NCBI RefSeq assembly: GCF_964340395.1
Contig: NC_135556.1
Location: forward strand, 17,856,142 to 17,920,141
From: Glandiceps talaboti
Lineage: Eukaryota > Hemichordata > Enteropneusta > Spengelidae
Length of the DNA stretch: 64,000 bases
Reading direction: 5' to 3'
The translations under genes and the position numbers were made by a program. How positions within the stretch are numbered: position 1 is the first letter of the stretch; each line of letters opens with the position of its first letter. Of the stretch, positions 1 through 25,050 are shown in pieces. The notes beneath the pieces are model-generated. The model searched no databases. It was not told where the DNA came from and worked only from the letters and a program-made list of their open reading frames with translations.

Positions 1-213
1 TTAATCATATTAGCTTCCTCTGTTGACCACCAGGTTAAGTTAGGCCTACCATGCCACATATCAACGTGATTTAGTTTATCAATATCGATTTCACCGGTAA
101 ATACATTGTAAACCCCATCAAAAGAATTGTTTTTCTGCAACACAAAACGATCGAAGTCTCATCATTATTATACATGTGATAGTTGTTGGAACAAGAGTAC
201 GATCCAGGGAGAC

Positions 214-244
<31 letters not shown>

Positions 245-347
245 TGTATGTATGTATGTATGTATGTATGTATGTATGTGTATGTGTGTGTGTGTATGTA
301 TGTATGTATGTATGTATGTATGTATGTATGTATGCATGTATGTGTGT

Positions 348-397
<50 letters not shown>

Positions 398-3300
398 ATG
401 TATGTATGTATGTATCGTGTAACGAAACTAATCCTGTACAGCAAAAACATCAAAGCTAAAGCAGAATTTGAGTATAATCTGCAAGTCTACACAATGTACA
501 GTTATATTACAAATATCTATACTTACATCCATAAAAAGTCCAAACTCTGCACTTGGTACGAGAGTGTCACCAGTTAGAGAATGTATCAGTTTGAATATAG
601 GATCTTCATATCCCCATACCAGATCTTTAACCGATAATTTTAAGAAAAGCTCAGAGGATAGAAGTTGGCTAAGAATACGAATCAGGAATTTGGCAATTCC
701 CGGATAATGCTGTATCATGGTCCCCACAGTCTGAAAAGAAACAAAGGCTGGCATGTAACGAGATGCATTAAAGTAAAGGCTAATGGTGAGGTGTCAATGT
801 TGAAATTAAAAAAATATATAAACAAACTTTGTACTTTCATTGAGAAATGTCTACGATAATACCGCTATAGCGCATTTACATTCCTGAGCTACTAGAGGGC
901 GCACAAATATTTTTTTCACGTGAACGTAGTGATTTTTGGCGTTGCGAGCTTGTTACCGTTACACCCTTCGATAATTTCTACTTAACATATCCTAATACAG
1001 ACAGTCCCAGGAACATGGCCTGTTACATTTAATAAACTTTAATATATTTGTGTTCCATCTTCTATATATACATAAGAACAAAGTAATAAGGGGTTCTTAC
1101 CACAAGTGGAATATTGACTGTCGTGAAGATGTCGTCCTCTGAACCAACAGATAACGAAGGATCAAATACAAACTTCATTTTATTTTTATACGAAACAGTA
1201 CCATTGGAATTCCAAGTTATATTTTCCTTCTCTCTGGATTCTCTAAAATGTGAATTACATGGAGTTAACCTCCTTTCACTTATATATTTCTGTCACGTAT
1301 GTATAAATATATCACTGCAACACAATGCATTATTTACCACAGGGAACAGGAATCATAGATGTGAGGATTTACAGATGTTTTTGACTATTTTTTATGTTCA
1401 ATAAAGATGATATAATAAATGTTGAATGTAATTTATTCCCAATGCATATGTTTACTCTTAGCTGTTAGCAGCTAGTTCGAATTCACTATAAGTGTACACA
1501 TTGCTCAGCCACGCTTCGAGCCCTCGTGTAAGCATTCGCCGTCTAGCTATTGGTAAGAAGTAATGATCCCTGTGGCATTATATGTCTGGAAGCCGCCATT
1601 CAAGTTCTTAAAGTTACAACAGCACCATCTATGCATTGCCGTATAGGTTATAAGTTCTGTCAGTTCTCCTTTTGTTTTGTTTTTTATTATAAAACAACTG
1701 AGGTGTTTATATATATATGTATGTGTGATTAAATTCGACATATACTTACATGTAAGTGTAGGGTCCTCTTTCTTCAAAGAATGGCAATTCCCCTTGGAGA
1801 ACTTCAGCAGGATTTTTCAGGTCCCAAACCCAAAACTGCATGTAAATGGGTGTATTCGGAGACACCCAATCATCATACGTCATCGACGATTCACTTATTA
1901 CCATTTGCTGATGTAAAGAAATTTGAACTTGTATTCAGACCAGCAGTGTTGTGTCAGCTTGTAGCAAAAACACATTTTAAGAAAAATGTTCAAACATTTA
2001 TGAAAGCGCGTTGTGTATTACGTGATGGTCGATGGATATGTGTTATAGATACATTCCTTATTTTGTGCTATGCAAGCGTTAAAAGTGAGTCACGAAACAG
2101 TCCAAAGACCTTGAAAATATAACTGAGCTATGGGAAGAAGGTACAGTCCACGTCTATGATTCTACCTTTGTTGTGTACGGTGATACGACACCAACGTATC
2201 GGAAAAGGTGAATATCTAAGCACCTTTCCACGCAAACTCGTCGTATCATGATAGAAAGCTAAGCCCTAAAAACAAATTGTATGGTTCCGGTTACCCGACC
2301 CCACCTAGTTTTTCACTGCCGACCCTAAACTTTTTTTACGTATTCGAGAAAAAAAATAACATCGCGAAATTAAAAAATGCAAAATTGTGAAGTCTCGCGA
2401 GAAATATTGTATGTGGAATTCAGAACCTGACATCAACTTTAAAAAGACAAATTATATAAAACTGATCTTCCAATCTGTAATGGTTGTACATCTGATGAGA
2501 AACCAATAACACAGAGACCATATGGAAACCAACGGAAAACATAACTACCTCAGTGAACTAGACACCCACACACGTGATAAAAAATCTACCCGACCTATTC
2601 TAAAATTGCTATTTTTTAGGCCTAACATGCTGAAATCATCGAAGTCTTGTATATTTATTATAGCGAAGACAAAAGAGTAATTATGTCTGCGACTGATATA
2701 CTTATTATTTCCGATAATAAGTTTTGTATGAAATATAGAGTTGTTTGAAACAAAGTAGAAACTTTGAGTTTTCTACCATCAATAAACAACGAGCATTTGC
2801 ATGTATATCAATCAGATCATTAGGTGGCCGGACCTGGTCACTTGTGAACTGATATTCTATTCAAGGATCGTCATATTACAAATTATATTATAGCATTGCC
2901 AATTCCAGTGAATTTTGTGACGTCATCGCTGTACATTATTAGTGATAATGTACTCCGTTATTGGGCATCGTGGCTTATGTTTGTAAGGCAATAAAGGTGT
3001 GGGTATTTAAGAACAGGGAAATTATGGGGTAAACACCATAATAATTTTTTTTGATTGAAATTAAAATAATAAAACTGATAATGTTAAACAATTGAAGTGT
3101 ATATGTGTGTGTACATGTACGTACGTGTGTCGCTATGATTAGTATTCAGCTTCCGGGCCGAACATGGCAGACGGTGTTCAGCGCTGTGCATATATACGTT
3201 GTTTTGCGTTTCTCGGTCTACAAATTCACTGGAATTGGCAAAACTATAAAATAATAACAATAATGTACGCCCTCCCTGTCCATAATGGACGAAAGCAAAC

Positions 3301-4152
3301 TTTGCACTCCATAATGGGCTCGGCTGTCGCCTCGCCCATTGTCGTTCAAAGTTTGCTTTCGTCCATTATGGGCTGGGAGGGCGTACATTATTGTTTAAAT
3401 AATGGCGTTATTAGGTATTTACGAATATTCAAAAAATGACGGTAAAATATTCATAAAAAACTAATAAAGTCCAACTTATTTTTTTGTATTGTGACCATCC
3501 TTGAATAGATTAGTTCACGAGTGACTGTGGATCGGACTTTGTACAGGGTACACTAGGAAGAATGCAATACCAAAACAAGTAGATATTCAAAAATCTGGGT
3601 CACTGTACATATAATCGGGTGATTTTAACGTACGCGATATTCAAAAAAAGCAGAAGTTGGCGACACGAAAATTTACTGAGTGTTAACACCTCACTAGCAC
3701 TGACGTCTCTTCAAACCACCTGTGCTGATCTACTAAAAGAATACATGAATTCAATGACATTATTGTCATGAAGGTTACGTTACGTAACTGAACTTCCAAA
3801 TACTAACTGTACCGCGAACAGTTTTTAAAGGTATATAGGTCACGTGACGAAATACACACATACATAAACAACTGCTACATCTAGACGCCATGCGAATGTG
3901 TGTCTGTTATAAAGTCTTGAATGAATGAATACCATCTTAAATTGTTTTCTATGGAAATAGAAATGTGATATAAGCTCAGTTATATAATGACAGATCATAA
4001 ACAATACCCCCTATTGTTGTTTACGGTTCAAAACTTACCTCTGTCACCATACTATGTATAACATGGTCAAATACTGGCACGAGTATGATCCCCACTCCAA
4101 ATAGTACGACACCAAAAACGGCCGTCAGAGAATAACACACCAAGAGAGACAT
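1..4152 (-). CDS. CD36/LIMP-2 family scavenger receptor, 5' part (paralogue 1)
   Basis: Partial gene running off the left edge. Coding exons on the minus strand: 4152-4039, 1907-1750, 1242-1101, 730-527 and 134-1 (this last one probably ends within about ten bases beyond the window). Phases 0, 2, 0, 0 match the plus-strand paralogue exon for exon. Exon 1 encodes the N-terminal membrane anchor (MSLLVCYSLTAVFGVVLFGV, then a short stretch to HSMVTE). Exon 2 has YMQFWVWDLKNPAEV and ends in ERGPYTY. Exon 3 has the FDPSLSVGSEDD segment. Exon 4 has the family motif LSVKDLVWGYEDP and ends EFGLFMD. Exon 5 reads FDGVYNVFTG and PNLTWW. CD36-family proteins are two-pass membrane glycoproteins with a large luminal/extracellular lipid-binding domain. 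About 250 residues are visible. The start was chosen because the hydrophobic anchor follows at once; the open frame continues upstream but looks like 5' UTR. Ligand and location (surface or lysosome) cannot be told. Confidence 0.9.
215..415. repeat. (TATG)n/(TG)n compound microsatellite
   Basis: About 200 bp of TATG repeats with embedded TG runs, inside intron 4 of the minus-strand CD36-family gene. All open frames across it are low-complexity artefacts. Confidence 0.97.
2261..2623 (+). mobile_element. Miniature inverted-repeat element, family 1 copy 1
   Basis: About 360 bp that recurs at 43834-44213 with long stretches of near identity (for example a shared ACAGAGACCATATGG). Its left end (AAGCCCTAAAAACAAATTGT) is similar to the reverse complement of the right end of the other copy (AAGGCCTAACAAAAATATTG), which indicates terminal inverted repeats of roughly 30 bp. 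The right end of this copy seems eroded. No coding capacity. It lies in intron 1 of the minus-strand CD36-family gene. Superfamily not assigned. Confidence 0.75.
2825..3545. mobile_element. Foldback element with an insertion in its right arm
   Basis: The left part (about 2825-2915) reads CTATTCAAGGATCGTCA and GCCAATTCCAGTGAATTT. The right part carries both in reverse complement, at about 3488-3510 and 3222-3240, but separated by about 230 bp. Removing 3252-3483 restores a continuous arm. The element is therefore an imperfect inverted repeat of about 490 bp interrupted by a second sequence. It lies in intron 1 of the minus-strand CD36-family gene. Borders are approximate. Confidence 0.7.
3256..3395. 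repeat. 140-bp palindrome (hairpin-forming)
   Basis: Two arms of about 60 bases are near-perfect reverse complements (left arm begins AACAATAATGTACGCCCTCC, right arm ends with its complement), around a short GC-rich centre. It sits at one edge of the sequence inserted into the foldback element 2825-3545. No protein is supported here although an open frame crosses it. Confidence 0.85.
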
Positions 4153-5179
4153 CGTGGAGGCGTTGAGTAAATTAGACACAGCGGTGACGCGAATTAGTAA
4201 GATGGTTCGATCCTGGACCACTGAATCCTGGACCACTGAAGTTGACAGTTTGTTGACACTTCCTATACGGTCCCCTAATATTGAAGGTCGGTGGGTACAA
4301 CGACCAATCATGCATGGGGGTGTTGTCAAACAACAATACACTGGCAGTGGTTTGTCGGTGCTGGGGTCAATGTAAATTTAAATTTGCGGAAAAATAAATG
4401 ATTGGCATATCTTTTAATAGACGTACATGAAGTCAAATTGTGTATGAGTGTCTGAATTATACTTTGAAATTAAATATTACCCCTTCATGATCTAATATCC
4501 GTCTGAAGACTGGAAATGACTTATTATTTGTCAAGTACTCTAGACTATGGAAGTTTTGTATTATCACCGTCATCGAGAGTGTTGGCAGCAATTCTCTTGA
4601 AATTATAATATTCATTTCTGAAATGAAAATAAACATGAGGGAAAGGGATGGTAAAATATTTAACAGATGGCGAAACAAATATATTTAGTGCTGGGCCATT
4701 CCTAAACTCTAAAATGAACATTGCCTTGGTATGAGGTGTCCTGATTTCAAACTGCTGTACTCGGACTGAGCAGTTCAAGTTGTGTACAGTCACGGATAAT
4801 ACAAAACTTCCATAGTTGTAATACAGCTATCACATATATCTGTCACGTCACGTGGATCATGGGACGGTTATCTTATGATTTGCAACACACCAGTGTTAGA
4901 TTGGGCCACAGTCATTAATGTACAGGCCGGCTTTTACATTAAATTTGTAATTCGAATACTTGTTGGGCCAACCTGTCCGAAAGATACAATGAAATATCAA
5001 TAGAACATGTCAGGTAAGAACATTTCAACCTACAAACGTTACAATTTCGAAAGGACTGAAATATTCACAAAATAGCGAACATTAATATCTACAAATACGC
5101 ACTCTAGTAAGAGAGCAAAACGTTTTACTGAAGGAAAACGCTCACATTAAGCTTACTAGTAAATAATCAACTCTTCCGA

Positions 5180-5555
5180 GTGGAATGAAAATGGCAAATG
5201 AAATGACACTGCAGTACTGCAGAAAATAATGCACATCTAAGTAAATCTCGTATTAAATGAAGTGCAGACGTTTAATGACCAATGCAAAAAAATCAACTAT
5301 TAACCGATCTCACCATAAGTGAAGCACGCGCGTCTGATGACCAGTGCAAACAATTAAGATACAAAATGATATAAATTAACCAAATTCAAATAATACATAT
5401 CAAATGACAACAGCAAACAAATTTAATATAAATGGAAGTCATATTAAGTGACAGTGAAGTACGTACGACTAATAGCCGTTGCAAATAATTTATATAAATA
5501 CTGGTATAAATTTACTTAAAATTCAAAGAACACATGTCAAATGACCACAGCAAAC
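5180..5555. repeat. Degenerate tandem repeat
   Basis: Related segments recur, such as GTGAAGCACGCGCGTCTGAT / GTGAAGTACGTACGACTAAT, each followed by a CCAGTGCAAA-like string, and CATATCAAATGACAACAGCA / CATGTCAAATGACCACAGCA. Units are unequal and diverged. It lies between the divergent CD36-family genes. Confidence 0.5.
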
Positions 5556-5743
5556 GGTAAAAAAATTGGATGGGCGAGGGTGGGAAGAAAAACGGTAAGG
5601 AGGGGTCCCACCCACCACGGTAAACCACTGACTAGGTTGTAACGCACCTGGCGCACAAATATGTTAATGCATTTCAATAAAAATTAAAATCCTAATGATA
5701 GCTCATTCAAAATACATAAATATATGACCATAAACACTCTTTT

Positions 5744-5794
5744 CACCACCACCACCACCACCACCACCACCACCACCACCACCACCACCACCAC
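5744..5794. repeat. (CAC)n trinucleotide repeat
   Basis: Seventeen perfect CAC units in the intergenic region. Confidence 0.97.
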
Positions 5795-6510
5795 CCTTAC
5801 ATAGCTTTGTATACTTGGACACTATCGGGTAAAGTTCGTTGGCAGATATTTTTTACTGTCACAACAAATTTAATTCTAGGAGCAGTAGTTTTTCAAGTAC
5901 ACATTTGCAAAACTTCTTGTGGTTCGAGTCACCACAATATTGAGTTACCATGAGTGACTGCTAGTGATAACGTTTGTGTTTGCATATAGCTTAATCTCTT
6001 GAAGACAATATTCAAGCATTCTATGGCTTTCAATAATGTGTATGGTTTGACATTTTACGCCCCATGGGCACCCAAAAATGCCACCGTGCTCACTGTGGGA
6101 GGGACGCCTATCGTTTGTTAGGCGTCTACACTTCATATTAAACTGATTTTTTTTATTTCACTACTTTTCACGCAATATTCACATGCTCTCATAACGACAT
6201 CGCATTTATAAATACGGAATCGTGCTAAAAAGCACAAAAAGGGAGAGTAAAGTATCCCTATTCACACATTCAAGGAATATGACCTGACATGACCTCAGTC
6301 ATGTGACTGACGATCATGTGATTGAACGAGACATCACGATGCTATGACCACTGAACGACAATAGTACTGCCTTGACCTGTACCTGGGATCTCGACAGGGA
6401 AGAGCAAGTGGTGTTTTTGTACATGACTTGGGGAAATATCGTTTAGCCAAACTGCTATCCAAGCATCAGTTATCGATATATCGTTACTTCTAGTTGCCGA
6501 GTGAGTCAAA

Positions 6511-19157
<12,647 letters not shown>

Positions 19158-22100
19158 ATTATAGAGAAATTCGGAAACGACAACTTTGAAAAACAACAAC
19201 CAAAAAACACTTCTTTATAATGAGTAACGTTTCTTTCTGGAATAACTGGTGAAAGAAAGAACACAGAATGGGTAGCACTTTTTTCATGGAGTTGAAACAT
19301 AGTACCATATTTTTTCAAGAATACATACTGTCCTTCAAGTTATGTTACAGTGCCTTGTTTACAAACATCTGTGTACATTGTTCCTCTTGGGAAATATGCA
19401 AAAATTGACTCTCAGTGTATTATTATCTTTACATATTTTTCTTGACAAATAACAAATATTGCTTTTTTTGTTATTGTAATAAGTAGAATTTATCAGTACA
19501 GTGAATAGAGTTTTTCTATAAGAAAGGTGATGTGTTTTTCTATCGAATAAGAAAACTTAAGGTTTGCGTACAGGGTAACTATGGTAACCAATCGTGTAAG
19601 TGTTACAACTATGGAAAGCATGTTATCACCAAACCAAGATAGACACAAACTTAAAACTATATTGTTGCGACATGTTGATATAGGCTATCTACCAGATATC
19701 TATCTCTGCTATCTACAATGCATGTTGATGTAATTACACTCACAGTAGAGTGGCATTTCTGAGAGCAAGTTTTAGTCAAGTGGCTACACATTCAGATTCA
19801 CTCTGAATCAATGTTGACATTATCTTGATTACAGGGTGATTATATCTACATAACCAGTACATCATCATCCACTTATGTAGTAATCTACCACATGCAACAA
19901 CAATAGTTTTAGTTTGTGTCAAAAATACCGACATGTTTAGAAAACAAAGTTATGTATGTGGTCTTCTGGACAAAAGATGCACGTTCCAATGTATTTCACG
20001 TTTTGGCCTGAACGTGTAACTAAACACAACCTTTTACGCATCATTATGTGTACGCCCGTACAATAATGCTGCCGTACACATACGCATTCTTAATATCTAA
20101 ACCTCTCTAATACAATTCTATGTAGATCATATGATGCTCTGTTAGCAAAATGAAAACTAGTCACAACTTTTGGAAGAGAAACCCTCTGATCTGAGTTTTG
20201 TTGAGACCATCCAATGATTCACTTGTCACACATTTATTTCTCTCCTATAGGTAGGCCTACAGTAAAGCTTAATTTCAAATTGATAATTTTTCATATCTTG
20301 GTGATAGTCTACTAACAGGGTGAAAGTTAGCCAGAATTTATGGAAACCTTTTGACTTGAGTTTTGTAGAGATCTTCTAGTTTTCATTACATTTATATCAA
20401 TAACATACCATAGGCATGTAAAGGTAGGAATGGGTAAAGCTTATATTTCTTCTTAAATTTTAAGATTCGAAAAATGTAGACTTTGATGTAGAACATATTT
20501 TTTGATCAGGATATTTTCAAATGAGTACTTCCGGTTTATTTTGAAATGAAGGATAAAGTACACAGTTAAGAAATATCCTAAAGTTGTACTAAACTTAGGG
20601 GTCTGTTAGAAGATATAGATTTATCTAGTATTATGGTATGTACCAGTGATTACTTGCACTTGTGCGCACACGTAGATAGCAGTGGTATTTGCACTACAGT
20701 ACAATACTGAAAACATTATTGCATAACCTTTATGCAAATGATATGCAAAATGAGAGCACCATCATGCCTTGCACACAAAATCACATAATCGCACAAGTAT
20801 GATTTTTATGAAAATTTGCAATTTCAGATAAACATATGTAACAATAGAACCCAGGACAGTGCTAATATGTGTACTGAGGTGTATTTGTACTCATGCTTGC
20901 AGTGTTTCCTACGACACTTTCACTCACTATGCTCGTAAAAGCAGAGAATGCAGAGAGTACTTGTGCAAATACGCTAAGTATACCAGACTTGCACTCACTT
21001 GTCATGGGGTTCTGTCATCATATTGAACAAAATTCTAAGTAGTTGTAGACATTGATTTTGGTAAGTACCGGTATTTGACAACAACAATTTTGATCAAAGA
21101 TTTCATATGTTAACAAAAAACAATGCAAGAGTGATCACATTTTACATTTTTTTAAATCACAAATCATAATATTTTGATGTTTTTTTCGTCTTTCGATGAA
21201 ACACAAATTGTTGAATATTTAGTATAACAAATATATACATTAGATTTTATTATCCAACATTTTGTATGTGCAACAGAAAGTTCCAAGTTCACACAGGTAC
21301 ATGGTATCGATAACCCACCTAAAATTAGATCGTAGTTTCCTGCAGCAGCGTTGAATATGGTAATCATGTGTGTACATCATATATCTCAACCCTCTGAGTT
21401 GGTTCTAATCATGTGAATGATGCTATCGATGTTATCTCACAGCATGAGATCGCAACTAGCATATGTGTCAGCTTTCTTGTCACAGCTTCAATAAATTAGT
21501 AGATCGTTAGCAAAATGCCAGGCGTGGCATGGTAGGGGAAGGTGAAAGCCAAATCCTCATATAACTAGATTCTAGGTTATGGCATTGTTAGCAATTGATG
21601 TATGTCTTAGGTTTAACTAGACTGAATGATTTGTCGCCATCAACACCCACTTCAGTCACTAATCAGTACAAGCAATAGTCTATGTGATGAAAGATATGTA
21701 CGCAATGAAAATTATCACAACTCAATGTATTACTAATATACTAAATTAATGCAACATTATTAAAGACTTTAAAAAGTTGTAATTCTTTCCTGTGAATTTG
21801 AAATTCAGTTTTATTTTATCAAACTGCTATGACTTTGATTGTCATACTTGATTAAAAGATGTTACAACATGCTGTAAGTAGAAATGCATGGATTCATACA
21901 AAAGCCTTATTTGGTGACAATATGTAAATGAATTAATTAAGTATGCAACATTTCAAAGGGGACCTAAAAGGGTCAAAGGTGATTGGAAATATGAATTTAA
22001 TATCAAGATGTATAGATAAATGATAAAGACACTCCTTGAATACTAGTAATCACATGCCAATGCTTTTAATAATACAATATTTTTGAATGTACTTGTAAAT

Positions 22101-22676
22101 AAATCATTTTTAAAAAAATGTCAATCGATAATCTATTTACAAAATAGGTTACGCATAACAGATATTCATAATTACATTGGAATGTTTGAACTTTGTTGAC
22201 GAAGGAGCATTTGAAGTCTCATGCATTGTAAACTGAGAGATTTATCATTGTTTGCACCCCTGTACTCAGAAAGGCGGCCTTTACTTAAATTCTATGTATC
22301 TCATGACCCGATCAATTCTATATTTCTTTAATCTGGTGAAAATCATTTTTTTTTAAATTGACGCCCTCTATGTCATGATTTGAAAAAATCACAATTATCA
22401 TTTGTTGCTGTAATTTGGGAACTTTAATAATACAAATACTTTCGAAGTTTCCTTCTGACTTTGATAATCATTTCTAAGTCTTTCAGATGGTTCAATATGA
22501 TTATGATTCAAAGTATTCCTAGCTTGTACACTTTTGTTTCTAACTGACCAACCAGCTGATCATTTTTAAGGTATTATGAAGAGACATGGAGAATTAAGTA
22601 CAGGTGTGGGTGCCCGAATCTAAATATGTTATGAGTGATCACAGGAATGTACACAGTGACAAAACCTTCATTCTAT

Positions 22677-22816
22677 GCCTTTTAAAGGGATACAAGCTGA
22701 ATGTATACAGTTTTGGAGATTTATACTGCATATTTAAAAGTCACTCGTAGTATTCTACTTACTGACGCATAACCTATCCATCGCTTGCACTATTGACTGA
22801 ACTTAAACCTGGTATT
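22677..22816 (+). repeat. Dispersed repeat, family C copy 2
   Basis: Matches the minus strand of 14120-14305 (see that entry). It abuts the family B palindrome. Confidence 0.7.
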
Positions 22817-23167
22817 AAAGTGGCCATATGGATGAGGATTATGTATTTATTTTGGATTTTTAATTTATAATTTGAGTTTATAATCGCTTCCTACTTGAAA
22901 TATCAATGTGAAACGACGTATACCGAGTCCTTGTTTGTAACTCAATACATTGCAAAAGATCTATCCATATGTAAAATGTTTATTGTACGTACAATAACGA
23001 ACTTAGCTTTTTACACAATATTTAGCTTTTTTTTGCAATGTATATTAAGTTTCAAACACAGACTTTATCAATGTTATTTCACATTCATTTGCCAAGTAGG
23101 AAGCCATGATAAAATTATTTTATAAATTAGAAATCCATAATAAATACCCTATCCTCATCCATATGGT
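22816..23167. mobile_element. Palindromic element, family B copy 2
   Basis: Starts TAAAGTGGCCATATGGATGA and ends CCTCATCCATATGGTAAG; closely similar over its length to 12019-12345, including GTTTGTAACTCAATACATTG. Arms are imperfect inverted repeats. No coding potential. Confidence 0.85.
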
Positions 23168-23361
23168 AAGATATAACTTACAAACGATTCAATGACATAA
23201 TTTATATATGTATAAAAATGTCAAGGCAATTCATACTATGCAACCAACTGTTCTAACAATGCCAGAAGGCATTTGTAATGTCATAGAAGGCATACATCAA
23301 CATTAACATTATACTAGAATAGTCAATAATCAAGGTTTTATGTAAGTATTTCCATTAAAGG

Positions 23362-23748
23362 TTAAAGGTGATTCAAAATGCTCACATTCACTATCGCTAA
23401 TTTGCTAAACGACATGTTTGTGAAATGCATTCTGGTTTTAAAACTTTTCAAAAGCGTCTGCAAACACCTTAAAATGACCTTTTTTCAGTCACTTCCCTTC
23501 GGATTTACTTCGAGAGTTTTCGGGTATTTCCGGTCCCACCTAGACCACGGGATTTTATGACGTCATAAGGAGACATGGATAGCACGTAGCCTATGACGAG
23601 CGTAGTCAACAGGTGAATAAAACTCAACAGCCTTGTGAAAAAATACATTGCTGGTGGTTGTAATAGACATCAGTAAACAAAAAGTACACTCTACATGTCT
23701 TATTATTAATTAGCGATAGTGAATGTGAGCATTTTGAATCACCTTTAA
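23362..23748. mobile_element. TTAA-flanked inverted-repeat element (piggyBac-like candidate)
   Basis: The 379-bp interior begins AGGTGATTCAAAATGCTCAC and ends with its complement. The perfect match extends about 40 bases, through the string TTCACTATCGCTAATT. Both ends are bordered by TTAA (23362-23365, 23745-23748), the target of piggyBac-type transposases. No transposase frame is present. Confidence 0.8.
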
Positions 23749-23982
23749 TAAACTCAGCTCGTGCCACACTTTATTGATTAGTTAAAACCAGTATTAATAA
23801 TGTCTATGTATATACAGAAACACATCAACAAATTGTCCCATTATTGTTATTCCAGATATTCCTATGTATATTTAGCATTACTTTTTTTTTTCCAGATATG
23901 AATTTTTCTTTGTCTTTCCAGTAATAAACATCAATTGTGATCTCATGATATTATTGATATTGTAAGAAGTTGTGTGAGATGG

Positions 23983-24155
23983 TTAGCCTGGCAAAAATGG
24001 GTTATTTTTTTAATCGACTTATTGTAGCTTTATGTTGACGCCATTTCTGCAATGACATGAAATTTCACTTTGATTTGAAACTTTATTTTCATAAATTACT
24101 GAAAGTTTTAAATCAAGATTTCTCACAGTGAAAAAAAAATTTTTTGCCAGGCTAA
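23983..24155. mobile_element. Short inverted-repeat element, 173 bp
   Basis: Begins TTAGCCTGGCAAAAA and ends TTTTTGCCAGGCTAA, perfect 15-bp inverted ends. No frame. Target duplication not obvious. Confidence 0.7.
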
Positions 24156-24764
24156 GTGGTATGACAAATACCATTGTGTGATGTCAATATTGTCTACAGT
24201 GTTGAATTTAATTTAAACTTTGCACACGCCGTGGTTATTTTATTCCACACCACTACCGGTACTCTCATTACTAGTCAACCCCCGTGAATTTCAGAGACAT
24301 TTAATTTAGTTGGACCACCATGGTGATTGTACTTCTTACAACAACTACGGACAATGATGGATATTGGTGTGAGACAATAATTACAAAGAATAAAAATAAC
24401 GAATTTTAAATGTAACAATGATAGCTTGACTTTTAGTAGTTAACCGTATTATGTGCTAGACTGGTGGCAAAGACATGAAAATATCTACAATGTACACAGA
24501 GATTGCCTGTATATTGTTTGTTTATTTGCTTATTTTTGTTTTCAGAAAAACAACGTAAAGGTATTTTATTTATTAATTGAAAATCTCACGATATCGATAT
24601 TCATTTCTCATCATTATGATCACTTTAACCAGTTTATTTGCAATGGCAGACATAGGATTATCGGCACGTAATCAATATATGGATGGCATCTCGTTTCATT
24701 TTAATCCCATTTCTCATTTTCTTTGAATCAGCCATCAAATAACTATAGCAGGTCAAGAAGACTG

Positions 24765-24870
24765 TATTAAAGATACATCGTGTCGTTCTGCCCTCACCGG
24801 CCTTCTCTCTTCGATGTGTGAGGGCGCCCCGACACGGCGTACCTTATCCTTACAGACTAAGGAAATTCAT
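24765..24870 (-). mobile_element. GC-rich miniature element, family D copy 1
   Basis: On the minus strand it reads GTACGCCGTGTCGGGGCGCC, CTCACACATCG and GGCCGGTGAGGGC, matching 36957-37078 on the plus strand. Its ends (CTGTAAGG... and ...TTTAATACAG) fit the inverted ends of the other copy but are less perfect. Confidence 0.75.
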
Positions 24871-25050
24871 GGTCATGATCAGGTACGTGTACCTGGAAAA
24901 AGTCAACTTGTTTGCCACAGCAGGTACGTGTATGTAGTACACTGCTTTCATTATTATTGAAATTTGTGAATATGTAAGATGATTCTGTTAACATCACACT
25001 CAAAAATTTGATAGTATCTCGTACATATGTGTGTCAAGGCGTTACCTTAC

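Larger units (their letters stand above)
4153..6510. promoter_or_regulatory. Shared intergenic region between two divergent CD36-family genes
   Basis: A 2.36-kb interval separates the two start codons. It should hold the promoters and 5' UTRs of both genes. No convincing TATA box or first non-coding exon could be fixed for either. It contains a 15-bp direct duplication (ATCCTGGACCACTGA, about 4210-4240), a degenerate tandem repeat (about 5180-5555) and a (CAC)n tract (5744-5794). The region 5800-6500 shows nothing else recognisable. Confidence 0.5.
19158..25050. other. Intergenic region between the CD36-family gene and otopetrin A
   Basis: No gene is supported. The first part is 3' flanking sequence of the CD36-family gene; its poly(A) site could not be fixed. 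Both neighbouring genes end into this interval (convergent). Recognisable content: family C repeat copy 2 (22677-22816), family B palindrome copy 2 (22816-23167), a TTAA-flanked element (23362-23748), a short inverted-repeat element (23983-24155) and a GC-rich miniature element (24765-24870). Nothing else was recognised in 19.2-22.6 kb. Confidence 0.6.

Noticed and set aside
215-415. Open frames of repeated Met-Tyr-Val-Cys or His-Thr-Tyr-Ile, here and at 27938, 30219, 33716, 50957, 54156 and 63377
   Set aside because: They are translations of CATA/TATG microsatellites in introns or spacers, with no start context or homology.
1781-2122. 113-residue plus-strand open frame
   Set aside because: It is antisense to exon 2 of the minus-strand CD36-family gene, which has splice sites and clear family sequence.
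3164-3439. 91-residue open frame beginning MADGVQ
   Set aside because: It crosses a 140-bp palindrome inside an inverted-repeat element in an intron; no homology recognised.
19158-25050. Search for LINE, LTR or other large element remnants in the biggest gene-free interval
   Set aside because: No reverse transcriptase, integrase or terminal repeat could be recognised; only short inverted-repeat elements were seen.
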